Below, piece by piece: positions 1-12,179 of a DNA stretch of 64,000 bases (its first letter is position 1; each line of letters opens with the position of its first letter). The DNA is taken from contig OZ176057.1 in the NCBI GenBank assembly GCA_964247055.1, positions 4,402,001 through 4,466,000 on the forward strand, in the 5' to 3' direction. The stretch comes from Paragordius varius. Its lineage: Eukaryota > Nematomorpha. The position numbers were made by a program, and so were the translations under genes. The notes under the pieces were generated by a model. It was not told the origin of the DNA, searched no databases, and worked only from the letters and a program-made list of their open reading frames with translations.

Positions 1-90
1 ATTTAATACTGATTTAAGGTGGTTAAAAATTTTTACCTATTTTTTACATAAATTGTCCGGTGTGAAAATTTAATAAGTTTAATTTAATTA

Positions 91-264
91 GCTATTGTCT
101 ACCTAGACCAAGCGGCTACCGAAAGAGTTTTTTCGTAGATATAAAAAATATGGACTACGGAAAAAATACAACTCACAATAGATACCTTGAAAGCAATTGT
201 AATAGTCAAACATAATATAGAAGAAATTGTGAATCTTTTTTCGATACATTTCACAAAACACTAA
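91..264 (+). pseudogene. hAT transposase C-terminal (dimerisation) fragment, broken
   Basis: The frame reads through a block with AATERVFS, then KIWTTEKIQL, then a stretch ending EEIVNLF. This order of motifs (ERVFS, W(T) and a basic residue, then a hydrophobic helix) is that of the C-terminal dimerisation domain of hAT transposases. Two in-frame stops fall just after the VFS, so this copy is dead. The rest of the gene would lie left of the window. No target duplication can be seen because one end is missing. The family call rests on motif order only. Confidence 0.6.
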
Positions 265-860
265 ATTATTGGGAGAAATCCAAAAAATATAAAAATTGTT
301 AATTTTTGGACATTATTATTACTATTAAAAATAATTAAGTATTAATAATATATGTCACGTCATATACCATTGATTGGTTAGACCCATAACTATTTGATTA
401 TGTTGAATTTTACACTGTAGCAAAGTCGGTATTTATAAAATTTTATATCCATGCCACTATCTTTTTTTTTCATCCAGGCATAGAACTACTGTCAAATAAA
501 CATAACTTTTGAAAAAGCTATGGAACAGAAATCATAAGAACGTGTGTGAATGATTTTATCTGTACAGCAACATCATATGAACGAAATATATTTCCCTCTA
601 TTTTTGTTATCATATATTTGTATATTGTTTTTAGCAATTTGGTTAACATTTTTTTAAAACAAACATACCATTATGATCATTGTATATCCATATATATAAC
701 ATATGATATAATTTTATGTACATACATTTATATTAAGTTTTTGTTGGATATTTTAATTGTTTTTAATGAGATAAATAGGAACGAACAAGATAATTTAATA
801 TAAAACAACAAAAATCTGGTGTAACAAATAGGCAAAGTATGTTTTAATTTTGTATTGCGT
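265..860. other. AT-rich DNA, no gene seen
   Basis: I see no convincing coding block, repeat or splice-flanked exon here. An 85-codon frame at 546-803 consists of F, I, Y and N residues typical of chance frames in AT-rich DNA. Confidence 0.5.
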
Positions 861-867
861 CAGGGTT

Positions 868-1440
868 TAATATATCTTGTCGCATTATTCTAAAACGGGC
901 TAGGTTTTAAAACGCAAAAACCGGAATTTCGCAACTTAAATATATGTTTTGACATCAAAAAATAATTTAAAATGCATAGTTTTAGAAAATTGAATTTTTA
1001 GCAATTTTTCGGAGCATGCCTACTACTTTTTTAGGAATGTAAATTTAAAATACTAATAGATATTATAACATTTTTCAACATAACTGATAATAGTGAACAT
1101 GCTTCAAAATTTCAATTAGCATTTATTTTTAAATTTTGGTTTTATATAAAAACACAATTTATATTTGACAGGAATCTGCAGCCAAACGAATATAATTGGA
1201 GGGGATAGAAATGTTGCGCATATTTTATAAAAGTGTTTTTATAATACTTAAAAGCGTTTTTATACGTTTTCATTATGCCTAAAAAAGGATTAAATATGCT
1301 TCGGCATTAAACTGCTTGCTAAAATTTTTTGTTTTTTTATGTCAAAACTCAACATATGAATATAATGCCCAATCCCGGCCATTTGCCTTTATTTTAAAAG
1401 GGCCCGTTTTAAGAAAGCAAAAAAAATTGGGACTTTAGGA
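868..1440. repeat. Foldback-family repeat, diverged copy
   Basis: The left part carries a block with AAAACGCAAAAACCGGAATT and the right part an approximate inverse complement with CCCGGCCATTTGCC. In between lie GATAGAAATGTTG and GCGTTTTTATACG, both typical of this family. Clearer members are at 9,846-10,811 and 21,640-22,450. No open frame of note is present. Edges are approximate. Confidence 0.45.
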
Positions 1441-1454
1441 GTGGAAATTAATCT

Positions 1455-3490
1455 TTTATAGTTAAATCAAACTAGATGGTGCTGCTAAACCACTCAAAAT
1501 GTAACACTATTAGCTTTAGAAACCAAGCTAATGCATAATGATAAAATATTTATATCATTTATAAATGCGCCTATCGTCATCTTTGCAATAACTGTTTTTT
1601 TTAATCTGGTAGATCTGGTGGCTATTAAAATTTTTTTTTAATGTTTAACAATTGAAATATAAACGACTTTTTTTATATAGTGGTGAAGGGGGTGGTGAAA
1701 TATGTTTGGAGGTGAGCTTTAACTATGCACTTTACAAAAAAAACTTATCAAAGTTCTATATAAAGTGATGAAAAGAAGTAATGATTTTTCTAAAACAATT
1801 AACTTTTGATGATCTAATAAAACAATACATATATAACTATTATACCTGAGACAACTGCAAGGATTAATATTAGTATAATTTTCATTCTTCATTGTATCGA
1901 GGTTAAAATACAAAAATAATATTAAAATATATTAGGGAGGATTAACGCGTATCCTAAGTAATAAGTATACGATTAAATGGTTGGTGTACGTGTATAGTAT
2001 ATAATTTATGTTTATATAAACTTATCTAAACGCCAAAATTCTCCGAATTACAGTACTCTCTATCAAATTTTCTATCCCTATAACTAATAAGAGCTATTAA
2101 ATATAAACATATCCTTATTAAATAACATACAAAATTTATTAAGATATATTATTAAACCTTGATATGCAAAGCTCAACAAAATTTTTATTCAGTTTTATTA
2201 CAATATCTAAATATAAAAACGTTCGAATTTTATCTGCTTATATATTCTAGTCTAAATTATATTACTAATATATTACATTTATAAATTTTGAAATATTTAT
2301 TAATTTTAAGTTGTAACTTTATTGAAATTCTTGGTCCTATTTATATTTTAATGTAAATGGTTGTAAATATTAAAAAGGAACAAATGAGTTAGCTTACACT
2401 TTATTAACTATTCTTTTCTGCTCTTACGGTTTGGCAAAATTTTATGCACCACGGTTAAAACTTTAGATACTGGAGATTAATTATATGCAGTAAAAATTGA
2501 AAATTTACGGGCAAAACATAAAAAATGAAATTTTTTATACAATATAATCATGCTTAAAACATTATTTAATTTAACTCATTGTTTAAAATTGCCACGTATG
2601 GATAGATATGTGTTATTGGTAACAATCAATCATATAGTTTTTAATAAAATAAGATATATTGAAAAAGTATGGTTATTTTTTATAAATTATGTATAACGTT
2701 TTGTCCCTATAATTTGAATTTTTTATGTAATCATCAGTTTGTCAATATTATTTAACAGAATGTTGATAAAATAAAATATTTTAGCTTTTATATATAATAT
2801 CTATGGGCTCTTGTATTAGCGATTTTAGAGAATACAAAGATGATAGGTAGTAAAAAAGATAAGATTTTCTCAAAGTTTAACCTTTTTAAGGCTATTAATC
2901 CTACGTGTTTCGATCTAAGGATTTCTTTGGTGTACACCTTAAAAAATTAATTTTTATCTTAATACGATAATCTATATTCTATTATTATTTGTAAATAGTT
3001 TTAGCCTTTTCACAGCCAAAATTTGGTCGGTGCTGTTTTTAACGGCTACATATATTTTTTCATATTGATTTTATATACCCTGTGCGGAAAATTTTGCACT
3101 TTCTATATTAATCATGATCAATGTTCGTAAAATTTTATAGTGCCATGTTCGCAGATGTAAATTTTAAGTAATATACATCAGTGGTACGTATCAAAAAAAT
3201 TTACTTTTTAAATTATTTTTTGTTTTAAGAGTTGTCACACTACAATACAGACAATATTGCATAGCTGTTTATTTGAAATCTAACTCAGATACATCAAATA
3301 AAAATAGTCTGGCTAATCCGCATTTTCAATTTAACGGCCATCTTATTAAACAAATACTAGTGGACTAAATAAATATTTATCCTAACTTAATCATGGCTGT
3401 AATTAGTCATATTACATATATTACCAATTTGTATTCCGTTGCCAAATTAAAATGTTAACATTTGCCTACGTGTTCTTATTAATTAAATTA
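1455..3490. repeat. Segmental duplication, copy 1 (partner 12,670-15,290)
   Basis: Blocks in the same order recur in the partner: the CAACTGCAAGGATTAATATT region, AATTACAGTAC, AAACCTTGATATGCAAAGCTC, TTAATCCTACGTG, TTTTCACAGCCAAA, and GTCACACTACAATACA. Divergence is moderate, with many small indels. This copy holds the empty TTAA site (2,455-2,458) where the partner has a 520-bp insertion. The duplicated unit carries a minus-strand signal-peptide exon and at least 1.6 kb upstream of it. Confidence 0.7.
1846..1885 (-). CDS. Signal-peptide exon, copy 1 (first coding exon)
   Basis: On the minus strand ATG starts MKIILILILAVVS and the exon ends with a single G before GTATAA, a usable splice donor (phase 1). 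The peptide is a short basic start followed by a strongly hydrophobic core, as in a secretory signal peptide, so the product is expected to enter the secretory pathway. The same 40-nt layout is found at 13,156-13,195 (-) and 33,290-33,329 (+). Upstream sequence is also partly shared, with a T-rich stretch and ACCTC or ACCCC 15-30 bp before the ATG. The rest of this gene would lie left of the window or has been missed. The 64-aa frame overlapping it in another phase is not the coding frame. Confidence 0.5.
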
Positions 3491-4959
3491 TCTAAAAAAA
3501 ATTTAGTTTCTTGTTTTTGTTTATAAAAAAAATTGATGAATGATATTTTACATAGAGAACTCATAGTAAATGAAATCTAATTTAAGGGTAATATCTTCCA
3601 GACTTAAAAATTAACGGCTTGAAAATAGAACTTTAATAAGCAAAATTGAGATAAAACAAAATAAACATATTTTTGTAACAATCAAACCACAACAGCGGTA
3701 AGTAAAAATATTGTGATAAATATCTTAGTTTGCTATCCTGTCTTAGTGCTAAAACACTTTTAGACAGTAACTCTATATAAAATAATCACAAAATTAAAGT
3801 ATTATTTTATTTTATTAAAAATAGTTTTTATTAAATATTTAAGTAACCTCGTTATATTTAAAAAATGGCCAACAATATATATTTGATAATGAACATTTTT
3901 TCAACTCAAAAAGCTCTTTTTTGAATCTAATCAGGAGGATGAATTTTTAAATAACATGAGTTAATTGGTTTAATTCAAGAAATATGTGATTTTATAATCT
4001 GGTAAAGTTTTTTTATACCGTTTCTACCATGTCGAAATTCCATTAATTACATCTATTATTGTTAAAGATTAAATCTCTAAACTAAATTTTCTTTTATAAA
4101 AAAGTAATATGTAATAAGATAATTATTCCATATTTCGGCCACTGCTTTATTTATTCTGGTTTGGCTATTCCCGCTTATGCAAAGTTCCACAAAACAACTT
4201 TAAAATTATATTCATAAACCAGATGACAAAAAAATTAAAAAATAAATAATATAACATTGTGATATATTTATTTAATATAAATTTTAAGATATTGATAGTG
4301 AGTTTAGATAAGATTCAAAAATTAATTGATTATAGTTATAGAAAAATGATTTTTTTTTAGATTTGATTGTAATATAAACCTAAATTACATGATATAAAAT
4401 TATTTATAATGTAAATTTTGTGTTTTTGGCATTATATAAGTCATCATTGATTATTTTATAGCATAGTTTATAATTTATTCAGCATCTAACGAAATTCATG
4501 TTTCCTTGGAGAGTTTCTATTAATGTATTTCAAAAAATATAAAGGTAAAACTATATGTAGGTCAATTATAAAAACACTAAATAATGGCTTATTAGGTATA
4601 CATAGGTATACAGTATATATCCTTCATTATCTAAAAAATGTTTAAGGCAAATTTACAAGTTTAATTATATAGTAATTAAGGGTTTAATAATTCTTATTCA
4701 ACAAATCGGAGCTGTTTGTTAATTACATACGCTCATAATTAAATAGTACGGAATGACACACAAGTTGATATAAAAAACTGCTTATATTTATACTTTAGTA
4801 TTCGGGTCGAGTTTCGTGTCTGGAAAAAAAATATCGATCGCTCTGTATTTTTTATGCATTTGTATAAAAATTTTATGATTTGGTGGATTTATAACCAAAG
4901 TAGATTGAAATTGTGCATATGTAAATTTGTAGGCACTTTGATATAAAAATTATTTGATA
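3491..4959. other. AT-rich DNA, no gene seen
   Basis: No open frame, repeat family member or splice-flanked block that I can support. Confidence 0.4.
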
Positions 4960-5429
4960 ATGGCCCACAGTGGCGTACCGATGGGGGGGCAAGGCGGTGC
5001 ATCATGCCCCGGGCCCCGTTATTTAGGGGCGCCTAAATGATCATTTTAAATTAAAATTAAATTATTCAAAAATAATAATAACTTTCAGGTAAGATTTTTC
5101 AGCAATTTACGTAATAATCCCTAAAACAATATAAAAATTATATAAATGAGATCAAAAGCAAACATTGTGCAAAAATAAACTTTCATATATGAATTCCCTT
5201 CAACATGTGCCAACCATTTTTTCGCTTAACACTTGGATAAAACACATTCATTTCAGTCCTTCGATATAAATTGGGGTAGTTGGATACCCCTGGCCTGTTT
5301 AGATTAATTACTTTAAAAACTATCAATGGAATTGAAACCATAGCAAAAGTTTGCATTTTATAACCAATGTACCGAAATTTTAAAAAAAAATTTATTCAAA
5401 AATACTTGATATAACATATTTTAAATTAA

Positions 5430-5726
5430 CACGTTGACGGACAATTGCGGCTATAGCCGTCAAAGCGAAGTTCACAATGTGGCATGACTGCTATTGCCGT
5501 CCAAAACGAAACGGTCGTTTTTATACACTACGGCTATAGCAGCACAAATGTGCACTTACTGGCGTATACGTAGAAGCATAGTGTCGTGTTTTTAAAGGTA
5601 CTAAATTAATCAAAATTAAGTTTATTTAAGCAGAAAGAGTAAAACTATACTTCTAACATTCTAAAAATCACAAAAACATATAGTGTCAATTTTCGAACTT
5701 CGCTTGTTCCTATGTCCGTCAACGTG
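5430..5726. mobile_element. 297-bp TTAA-flanked inverted-repeat element
   Basis: Perfect ends CACGTTGACGGACA and TGTCCGTCAACGTG are flanked by TTAA at 5,426-5,429 and 5,727-5,730. A second inverted block, AAGCGAAGTTC, lies inside both ends. It sits within the body of the outer TTAA element. The interior is richer in GC, with repeated GGCTATAGC and TATTGCCGTC motifs, and has no open frame. The TTAA duplication and CAC start fit a non-autonomous piggyBac-like element. It is a different family from the CACTT elements that surround it. Confidence 0.85.
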
Positions 5727-5830
5727 TTAAAACTCAAAGCTAAAAATTTAGTCAATATATGTGTGTTTTAGCAAAATTAAAAAATAATACAAAGTAAACC
5801 ATTTCTGTTTCTTTCAGTGATAGATGGGAT

Positions 5831-6407
5831 TTAACACTTCGATTCAAATTGGGGTATATAAATACTCCAGACTAAATTTAAAATTATTCAAAAAACTACT
5901 GAAGCAAACAATCCCAATTTAAATTTATGTTTCTATCCTTATAAAAATTATATAAAAAAACCAAAACATCTAAATTGAATTTCGTTTTGAAAAAAAGTTC
6001 CATGTCAAACTACTTGGACGCCATTTATAATTTAAAAAATTTTTGCAAAATATTGTGGTTTGATTCTAACGTTAAAATTAAAGCTAATTATTTATTTAAA
6101 TTACATCTAACATTGATAGAAATAGAAAGAGTGGTTCATATTGTATTAATATTCAATTTAGCCAATGCGCATATGTTACATTGATTGAATTTTTAACATT
6201 GGGTTTTACAATAAAAAAAGAAATATCAAGTATTTTTGAAAAGAATTTTTTATAAATTTCGGTTTATCAATGTTATATAGGTGCAATGCCATGGTTTCGA
6301 TTCCTTCTATATATTATAATTTATTTAATTTAAAACAGGTCTGGGGTATCCAAATACCCCAATTTTAACTGAAGGACTGAAATGAATGTCTTGTATCCAA
6401 GTGTTAA
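5831..6407 (+). mobile_element. TTAA-target small element, inner full copy
   Basis: It starts TTAACACTTCGATTCAAATT and ends AAGTGTTAA, and lies within the outer copy of its own family in the opposite orientation. The ends are asymmetric. The right arm has about 25 extra bases (around ACATTCATTTCAGTCC) between the CACTTGG terminus and the AATTTTGGGG-type block shared by both arms. The 69-codon frame inside is internal element DNA, not a gene. Confidence 0.85.
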
Positions 6408-7289
6408 ATAAAAAATTAGCTTAAATATTCGCTTTAAATTAAATAAACATGATATTTTGTAAAAATGGTGTCGAACTAGTTTGATATGTAACTTTTTTTA
6501 AAACTAAATTTTATTTAAATATTTCGGCTTATTTATATAATTTTTATTATTATAGAAGGATAAATTTAATTTGGAACCGTTTCGTTCAGTTTTTTAAAAA
6601 TATCAACTTAAATATCTGCCTATTTTGATATCCGAATTTGAATCGAAGTGTTTATAAACGTTTCTTTCTCACGCACATATTGTTAATTCCTTTTTGTATT
6701 TAATTATTTTTTTTTCTCTTTAAAACCTATCTCCTATTCTAATAATTATAATTGCTTTTTATTTTAATCATATTCAATTTTAAAATCCAATTTTATTTAT
6801 TTAAATGCCCAAGATCATTCATCTCTAACAAGGTAGGTTTTTATTATTATAGCCTTGTATTTTTATAATTATTTTCATTTTCATCAGATATCAATGCTTA
6901 AACTCAGCGGTTACGCAAGTAGGAAACGAAAAATCCAGGAAGAGAATAAAACAAACAAAATGCGAATGAATATGAAATCTCATAACGGAAATATTTAACA
7001 TAACATTGAAAAAAATGTATGGCGACACAAACATAACGGTACCCCTTATAATAATAACTTAAATAAACTTAAACCTTAGTTATTAATCCAATAAATAGAG
7101 ATGAGTAAACTACAAATAAACGACTAGTAATTCCAAGCGCTAATATAGTTTAATGATGTCACCATTTTAAAATTTACTAATAATAATGTTCCCGTAATAT
7201 CCAATCAACTTCGAACAAAAATGACTATTCGTGATCATGGATTTTAAAATAAATGCAATCTCTTTAAAACAAAAAATCATCGTTCAATG

Positions 7290-7690
7290 CCCCAATCTTG
7301 GTTTTTTCCACGTGTCGGTTAAAAAGAAGGATGAAGTATAGAGGTCTGAGCTTTTATATTCACAAATGAACAAATTTGTTTTTGTTGCTAACTTTTTGAT
7401 AGACTTAATTCCATCATCTTTTATAACTATGCATGGTTTTAATAAATGGAGGAAAAAAGATAAATTAATCCATCTGAAAATAGCCTCAATCATCCGAAAG
7501 CATTTACTACTTGGAAAGAGGCAGAAAGAAGATTGATAAATAGAGGAATTGATTCTGCTATAGAAGCTCATATACAATCGGAAAAGGATCGATGGCGAAA
7601 TATTTTACATCGAATATTGGCCTGCATGAAATTTCTAATCACCCAAAATCTCCCCTTCGAGGACATGTATGTCCTTATATATGGTTTTTA
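7290..7690 (+). pseudogene. hAT transposase N-terminal region (ZMYM1/DUF4371-like), decayed
   Basis: Across shifting frames I read VSVKKDEV, then HGFNKWRKKDKLIHLK, then in one open run AFTTWKEAERRL, IEAHIQSEKDRWRNILHRI and KFLITQNLPFEDM. The order (zinc-finger-like S-V-K-K-D-E-V, GFN-W, W-E/R-RL, a basic E-rich helix, R-W-ILHRI, and a QNL-F block) matches hAT transposases related to vertebrate ZMYM1 and zinc-finger TTF-type proteins. At least one frameshift and a stop break it. It belongs to the enclosing hAT element. The minus-strand 97-aa frame over it is a shadow. Confidence 0.7.
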
Positions 7691-8476
7691 AGTTGCAACG
7701 TTTGTGTTTTTTAACTAAATTTTTTATTAACTCTCAAAAAGAGAAAGGGCGGGGGCGCCATAAAAGTTTTATGCCCCGGGCGCCGCAAACGGTCGATACG
7801 CCCCTGATGGCCCATCAATCAAATGGCGAACATTAACAAAAACTATGAGTGAAATATATGTATGAAAAATGGGATTAATAAGCTTGATAAGTTTATCCCA
7901 CATGCACCAATGTAAATAACTTTGATGAGCTTTAATATCAAGAATTATGGCTTATGCAAAAGTAGCTTTATTTTATATATTGGTTTTTGTAAATCTATTC
8001 CATATACAACAAATCTAAATGACTCTTGCAACAAAATTCTCAATGTGTCATAAGACGAGGTAACTTATTTGAAGCCAACACGTACACAGGTCATCGGCAA
8101 CAAATACCTTAAATTTTGGATTTATTGTAAAAACTTAACAAGTTTGTTCTCAAATAGCTCATATCAATAAAAGCAGTGATGTTGCTTGTTTAAGACGTAT
8201 TCTACTTAATTACTCCTATACAGGAGTACGCTGATAGAGCTGGGCTGTAATCAGTTCTACTTTAACAATGGCATATTATGTTATTTCCGGCATGGCACTT
8301 ATATATTATCTTAGAAATGGGCGAAATGTGTGTACGATGATTTATATTTTTTTAAAAAGACTTATCTCTAATCATTTGGATATTACACTAAGTTTGTGTT
8401 ATAAAATAATTTAATAATAATTTTAAAAGTAGATTTAGAATTCACTTATTAGCAAAAATATTTTTTAAATAATATA

Positions 8477-8774
8477 CCATTTACAATTCAAATTCACCCT
8501 TGAACAATTCAAATTCACCCCGAACAATTCAAAAGAAACCCTAAAAATAAATTATAAATTTTCGGGCTAATATAACTTAACATTAAAATATAATATATCT
8601 TTATGGGTTTATTATTTTTTCAGTAATATTTGAATTTAAAACCAAATTTTATTTATTTATATATAAAAAATATAGATAATTTTTATTCTTAAAAAACACA
8701 TAATATATTTTAGGGTGAATTCGAATTGTATGAGGGTGAATTTGAATGTTTTAAGGGTGAATGAATTGTAAATT
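8477..8774. mobile_element. Small inverted-repeat element, array-end family C
   Basis: It starts CCATTTACAATTCAAATTC after a TA and ends GAATTGTAAATTATATA. Both arms carry imperfect repeats of AATTCAAATTCACCC with TTGAACAATTCAA spacers. The first six bases, CCATTT, equal those of the 21-bp-array elements (family A) elsewhere in the window. No coding capacity. Confidence 0.65.
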
Positions 8775-8866
8775 ATATATTTTGCCTAAAAATGTAAGGT
8801 TTTATTGAAACATTCATATTTTGAGGGATGATAGAACCGAAATCAAAACGCTTTTAAAAAGGGGTG

Positions 8867-8975
8867 TCTAACACACGGCCCGAGGGTGGCTTTAATCTTA
8901 AAAAACACATGATTTATTTTAGGGTGAATTTGAATTGTTCGGTGATTTTGAATTGCTCAAGGGTGAATGAAAAAT
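8867..8975. repeat. Partial right arm of an array-end family C element
   Basis: It repeats the TTTTAGGGTGAATTTGAATTG motifs and the AAAAACACATGATTTATTTTAG run found in the right half of 8,477-8,774. It follows a short CGGCCCGAGGGTGG block whose origin I do not know. Confidence 0.5.
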
Positions 8976-9109
8976 TTGGAAATAAATTAATTATCAAAAA
9001 GGCACAAGAAATAAAATTGATACTTTTTAAACAATTTTTCTAAATAAGTCTATAAATTGGCAAGAATTAGAATATTGTGTTTTTTACTTTATATTTGAAA
9101 TCTAATGAA

Positions 9110-9440
9110 TTATCCATGTAAGCCCACATATATTTCGAAGGCAGCCTGACAGATTGTTTTAAATTTAAAAGGGCGATTCGCGAAGCCATTTTTATTGGAC
9201 ATCTCTGGTTTGTTTTGTAAAAAAATATTTTTTAATCCAATAATGCTGAACATTTTTAGCACCGGAGAATTTTGATTCAAAATTCTTTGCCTAATGTTTG
9301 ACAAATTTTTATTTACAATTAACCAAATAAGCATAAGAGCCTTTATTCGGAGATGGAAATGTTTAGCATCCTCCAATAATATAAATGTCTTAAAGCGTTT
9401 TCATACCGTTTTTTATCATGTTTCAAAATATATGAATTTT
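9110..9440. repeat. Foldback-family repeat, fragment
   Basis: It contains GAAATGTTTAGCATCCTCC followed by AAGCGTTTTCATACCG, the hallmark of the family's right half. The 88-aa minus frame over it is built from this repeat and is not taken as a gene. Confidence 0.5.
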
Positions 9441-9845
9441 TCAAAAAAGATTTTAATGGTTTGTATGAATTGACATAAAATATTTAAATATAATTTAGTA
9501 ATAATAAAGTATATCCATCCCGGTAATTTGGTTACCAAAGTTTTAAATGAGTTTATATATATATATATTTAAAGTTATTTTTTTTGATGAAAACAAAATG
9601 AAAAATATCGATATCAAAAACATTTGTGTCTCAGAATGATGGTAAGAATATTATTGAATTTATTAAAGTCGATATCTTTTAGTGTATTTTTATCTGAAAA
9701 GTATCCAACAATATTTTAAGATTTTGGGCCTATGAATAACACAGTATACAAAATTAGGGATAATGAAAAACAAATCTGGATAAAATATATTCTGATAGAA
9801 TGTATAAGGATTATCATGGTGCTTTTGATTTTGACCTTTACGAAT

Positions 9846-10811
9846 ATTAGAATATTAACACTTTGTGTAAGTTCTCCATATCAGAAAATGGCAAAATTTG
9901 ACTACATTTTTTGAAATAACTTTTTTTATATCAAAGCTAAATGCTTCATACCAAAAAAAATATTACTAAAATATATCATAAAATACTTATAAAGGCATTT
10001 TATTTTTTAGATGTGGGCTCCGAAAGTCTCAAATATTTTTGCCCTTCTAAAACAAGTTAGTTTAAAAGAAAGCAAAAATACCGGAATTCTACAATATAAT
10101 TATAAAATATAATAAATCAAAAAAAATATTTTTTAATAAATTTAAAAAATCAATGTTTAGCAAATTTTGTTGATGCGTGTTTTGCTATTTTTAAGCATGA
10201 TGGAAACGATATGAAAACGCTTTTAGATATGGTAAAAAGAACATTTGCTTCGAAATTTCCAATTAAAGGTTCGTTACTTTAAAATTTTGGTAATTTTTAT
10301 ATAATTACACAGTTTATATTTGACATAAATTTGAAGACACACGAAATAAATCGAATTTCTTAGGAAATAGAAATGTTTAGCATCGTCCTTATATAAAAAA
10401 AGTATTTATATTATATAAAAGAGTTTTTATATCGTTTTAATCATGCCTAAAAAAGGATGAAGTAGGCTTTAACAAAATTTTATAAAAGATTAAATTGTTT
10501 AAAAGGTATGCATTTTTTAAAAATATTTACTTTAATGCCCAAATTTAGTATATTTATAAATATTTTACTCCGCAATTCCGGCATTTTTGCCTTTGAAAAC
10601 TCATTTTGGAAGAGAAAAAAATTTAGGACTTTTGGTGCATATTTAAAATTAGAATATTATAAAAATTATATTTTGCTTATTATAAGTAGTTTATGATATA
10701 TTTTAGTGATTTTTGAAGTGAAGCATTAGCTTGCATTAAAATTTTATTAAAAAAAAAATGTGAATATTTGCCATTTTATGATATGGAGGACCTAAAATAG
10801 TGTAAATAACT
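9846..10811. mobile_element. Foldback-type element with ~400-bp inverted arms
   Basis: The left end reads GTGTAAGTTCTCCATATCAG. The right end is its approximate inverse, GATATGGAGGACC...GTGTAAATAAC. Inside, GATGTGGGCTCCGAAAGTC, GCCCTTCTAAAACA and AATACCGGAATTC on the left reappear inverted on the right as AATTCCGGCATTTTTGCC and further decayed blocks. The centre holds GCATGATGGAAACGATATG against ATCGTTTTAATCATGC. No transposase is encoded, so any mobility must come from elsewhere. Target duplications are not clear. Confidence 0.65.
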
Positions 10812-10911
10812 TTCTCATATCACTCCCAACCAAAAGCAACACGAGATATCTAATACATTTTTCTTTTGTATTTATATATATATATATATTATACTAAAAG
10901 CATACCTTTTG

Positions 10912-11064
10912 GGTTGGTAGATGGCACCCGCAGAAGGGGCCGACCGAAAAAGCGGTGAATCGACATGCTTAAATCAATAACAAACCGAACTGTTGAGACA
11001 ATCACAGGATCGTCAAAAATGGAGAACACTAATTTATGAGAAAGCCAAGAGTCATTACATGACT
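10912..11064 (+). pseudogene. RTE-type LINE C-terminal tail fragment
   Basis: One frame reads TRRRGRPKKR, a stop, IDMLKS, and then, after a region of broken frame, EKAKSH-like residues. The GTRRRGRPKKRW...D-WR---EAKSH tail is a hallmark of the C-terminus of RTE and related non-LTR retrotransposons. The fragment is isolated between two foldback elements and has stops. Confidence 0.5.
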
Positions 11065-11223
11065 AGCTTATAACACACACACATACTAATATTTATGGTA
11101 TTTGTTAGCTCCGCCAATCGCCATTTTTTACTTTGATTTAATAATGTATATTTTATGGAAGATGATATCAGAATCGTGAAAAAAATTTGTTTATAATAGC
11201 ATATATATATATATTTTATAAAA

Positions 11224-11920
11224 GTTATTTACACTTTTGTAATAGGTGCTCCGTATGTAATTACAAAAGCTGCGCAATTTTTTCAAATATATTTTTAGGT
11301 GAAAGCTAAATGCTTTATAAAAATAACACTAAAATATAACATAAATTACATATAAAAAGCAAAAAATATTTTTAAATTTCTAGATGTGGGCTATGAAAGT
11401 CCCAAATTTTTTGGCTCTTTTAAAATAAACTGTTCTTTTAAAAACGCATTCCGATATTGTGCAAAAATATTAAGTGTATACTAAATTTTGACATCAACTA
11501 ATTATATTTTTTTAAAAATACACACTTTCAAAAATTTAATTTTTAGTTTGTTGAAGCGTACTTTATATTATTTTGAGCATGGTGGAAACGATATAAACGG
11601 TTAAGATGGTATAATACATATTATATATATAATTCGATAATGCTAATTCTCAATCAAAATTTTTAAAAAAAAATATTCGTTCGTTTTCACATTTATATTA
11701 AATATAAATTGTGTTATTTTACAGAAATTCAGTAAAATTTGCAAGCAAACAAACCTTTAAATTGGAATTTTGAGCCTATAGTAATGTTTAACAGCATCGA
11801 ATTATTTAGAAAAAGGGATTTATTATATATTAAAGCGTTATACCGTTTTCATCATGCTTCAAAATCGTTAGAAGTACGCTACGAAATATCTCAAATTTGT
11901 TTAAGCAAAAAAATAAGAAA
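11224..11920. mobile_element. Foldback-family element, right end decayed
   Basis: It begins GTTATTTACACTTTTGTAAT, the best preserved left terminus of the family, and continues through GTGAAAGCTAAATGCTTTAT and GATGTGGGCTATGAAAGTCC. The centre has GCATGGTGGAAACGATATA and the inverted ACCGTTTTCATCATGC. The expected right terminus is not recognisable. Confidence 0.55.
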
Positions 11921-12179
11921 ACTAATATGATTAGGAAAAAAATTAAGTAATAGCATACCTCCCACATAATGAGTATAGAAAACTAAAAAATCCTTATTTT
12001 TTAATACGAAAAAAAGTTATTTCGAAATCATATGCCATATATAATAAATTTTATATAATAGGTTACGGGAATAACAATTTTTTTATATAATTATCCGTTT
12101 AATAATTATAACAAAGAATTTCTAAACTTGATCAAACATTTATTAAAATTTCATAAATTAATTTTAATTTTAAATTTTG

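Larger units (their letters stand above)
5226..6654 (-). mobile_element. TTAA-target small element (outer copy), holding two nested insertions
   Basis: The left edge is TTAACACTTGGATAAAAC and the right edge is AATCGAAGTGTTTA, a decayed CACTT...AAGTG-TTAA end. Reading out the two insertions (5,426-5,730 and 5,831-6,407) leaves a body matching the single copies at 44,740-45,265 and, in the same orientation, 47,289-47,858, including the GGCGTCGAA..AGTTTGACATG block. No coding capacity is seen. TTAA targets are typical of piggyBac-type transposases, but the mobilising enzyme is not in this window. Confidence 0.8.
4968..7806 (+). mobile_element. Complete hAT transposon with 8-bp target duplication
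   Basis: The left end is CAGTGGCGTACC and the right end, inverted, is CAGGGGCGTATCG. Further in, both arms share a GC-rich block around ATGCCCCGGGC. The flanks carry a perfect 8-bp duplication, ATGGCCCA at 4,960-4,967 and 7,807-7,814, the target-site length of hAT elements. About 1.4 kb belongs to the hAT itself. The rest is a nest of TTAA-target elements at 5,226-6,654. A decayed transposase fragment near the right end supports the superfamily. The perfect target duplication suggests the original insertion is not very old, while the coding part is badly decayed. Confidence 0.9.

Noticed and set aside
2826..2843. 18-nt AG...GT block in phase 1 (E-N-T-K-M-I)
   Set aside because: Not conserved in the paralogous segment near 14,640, so it is probably chance.
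5975..6184. 69-codon frame
   Set aside because: Entirely inside a non-coding TTAA-target element present in several copies without a conserved frame.
7284..7577. 97-codon minus-strand frame
   Set aside because: Shadow of the hAT transposase remnant on the opposite strand.
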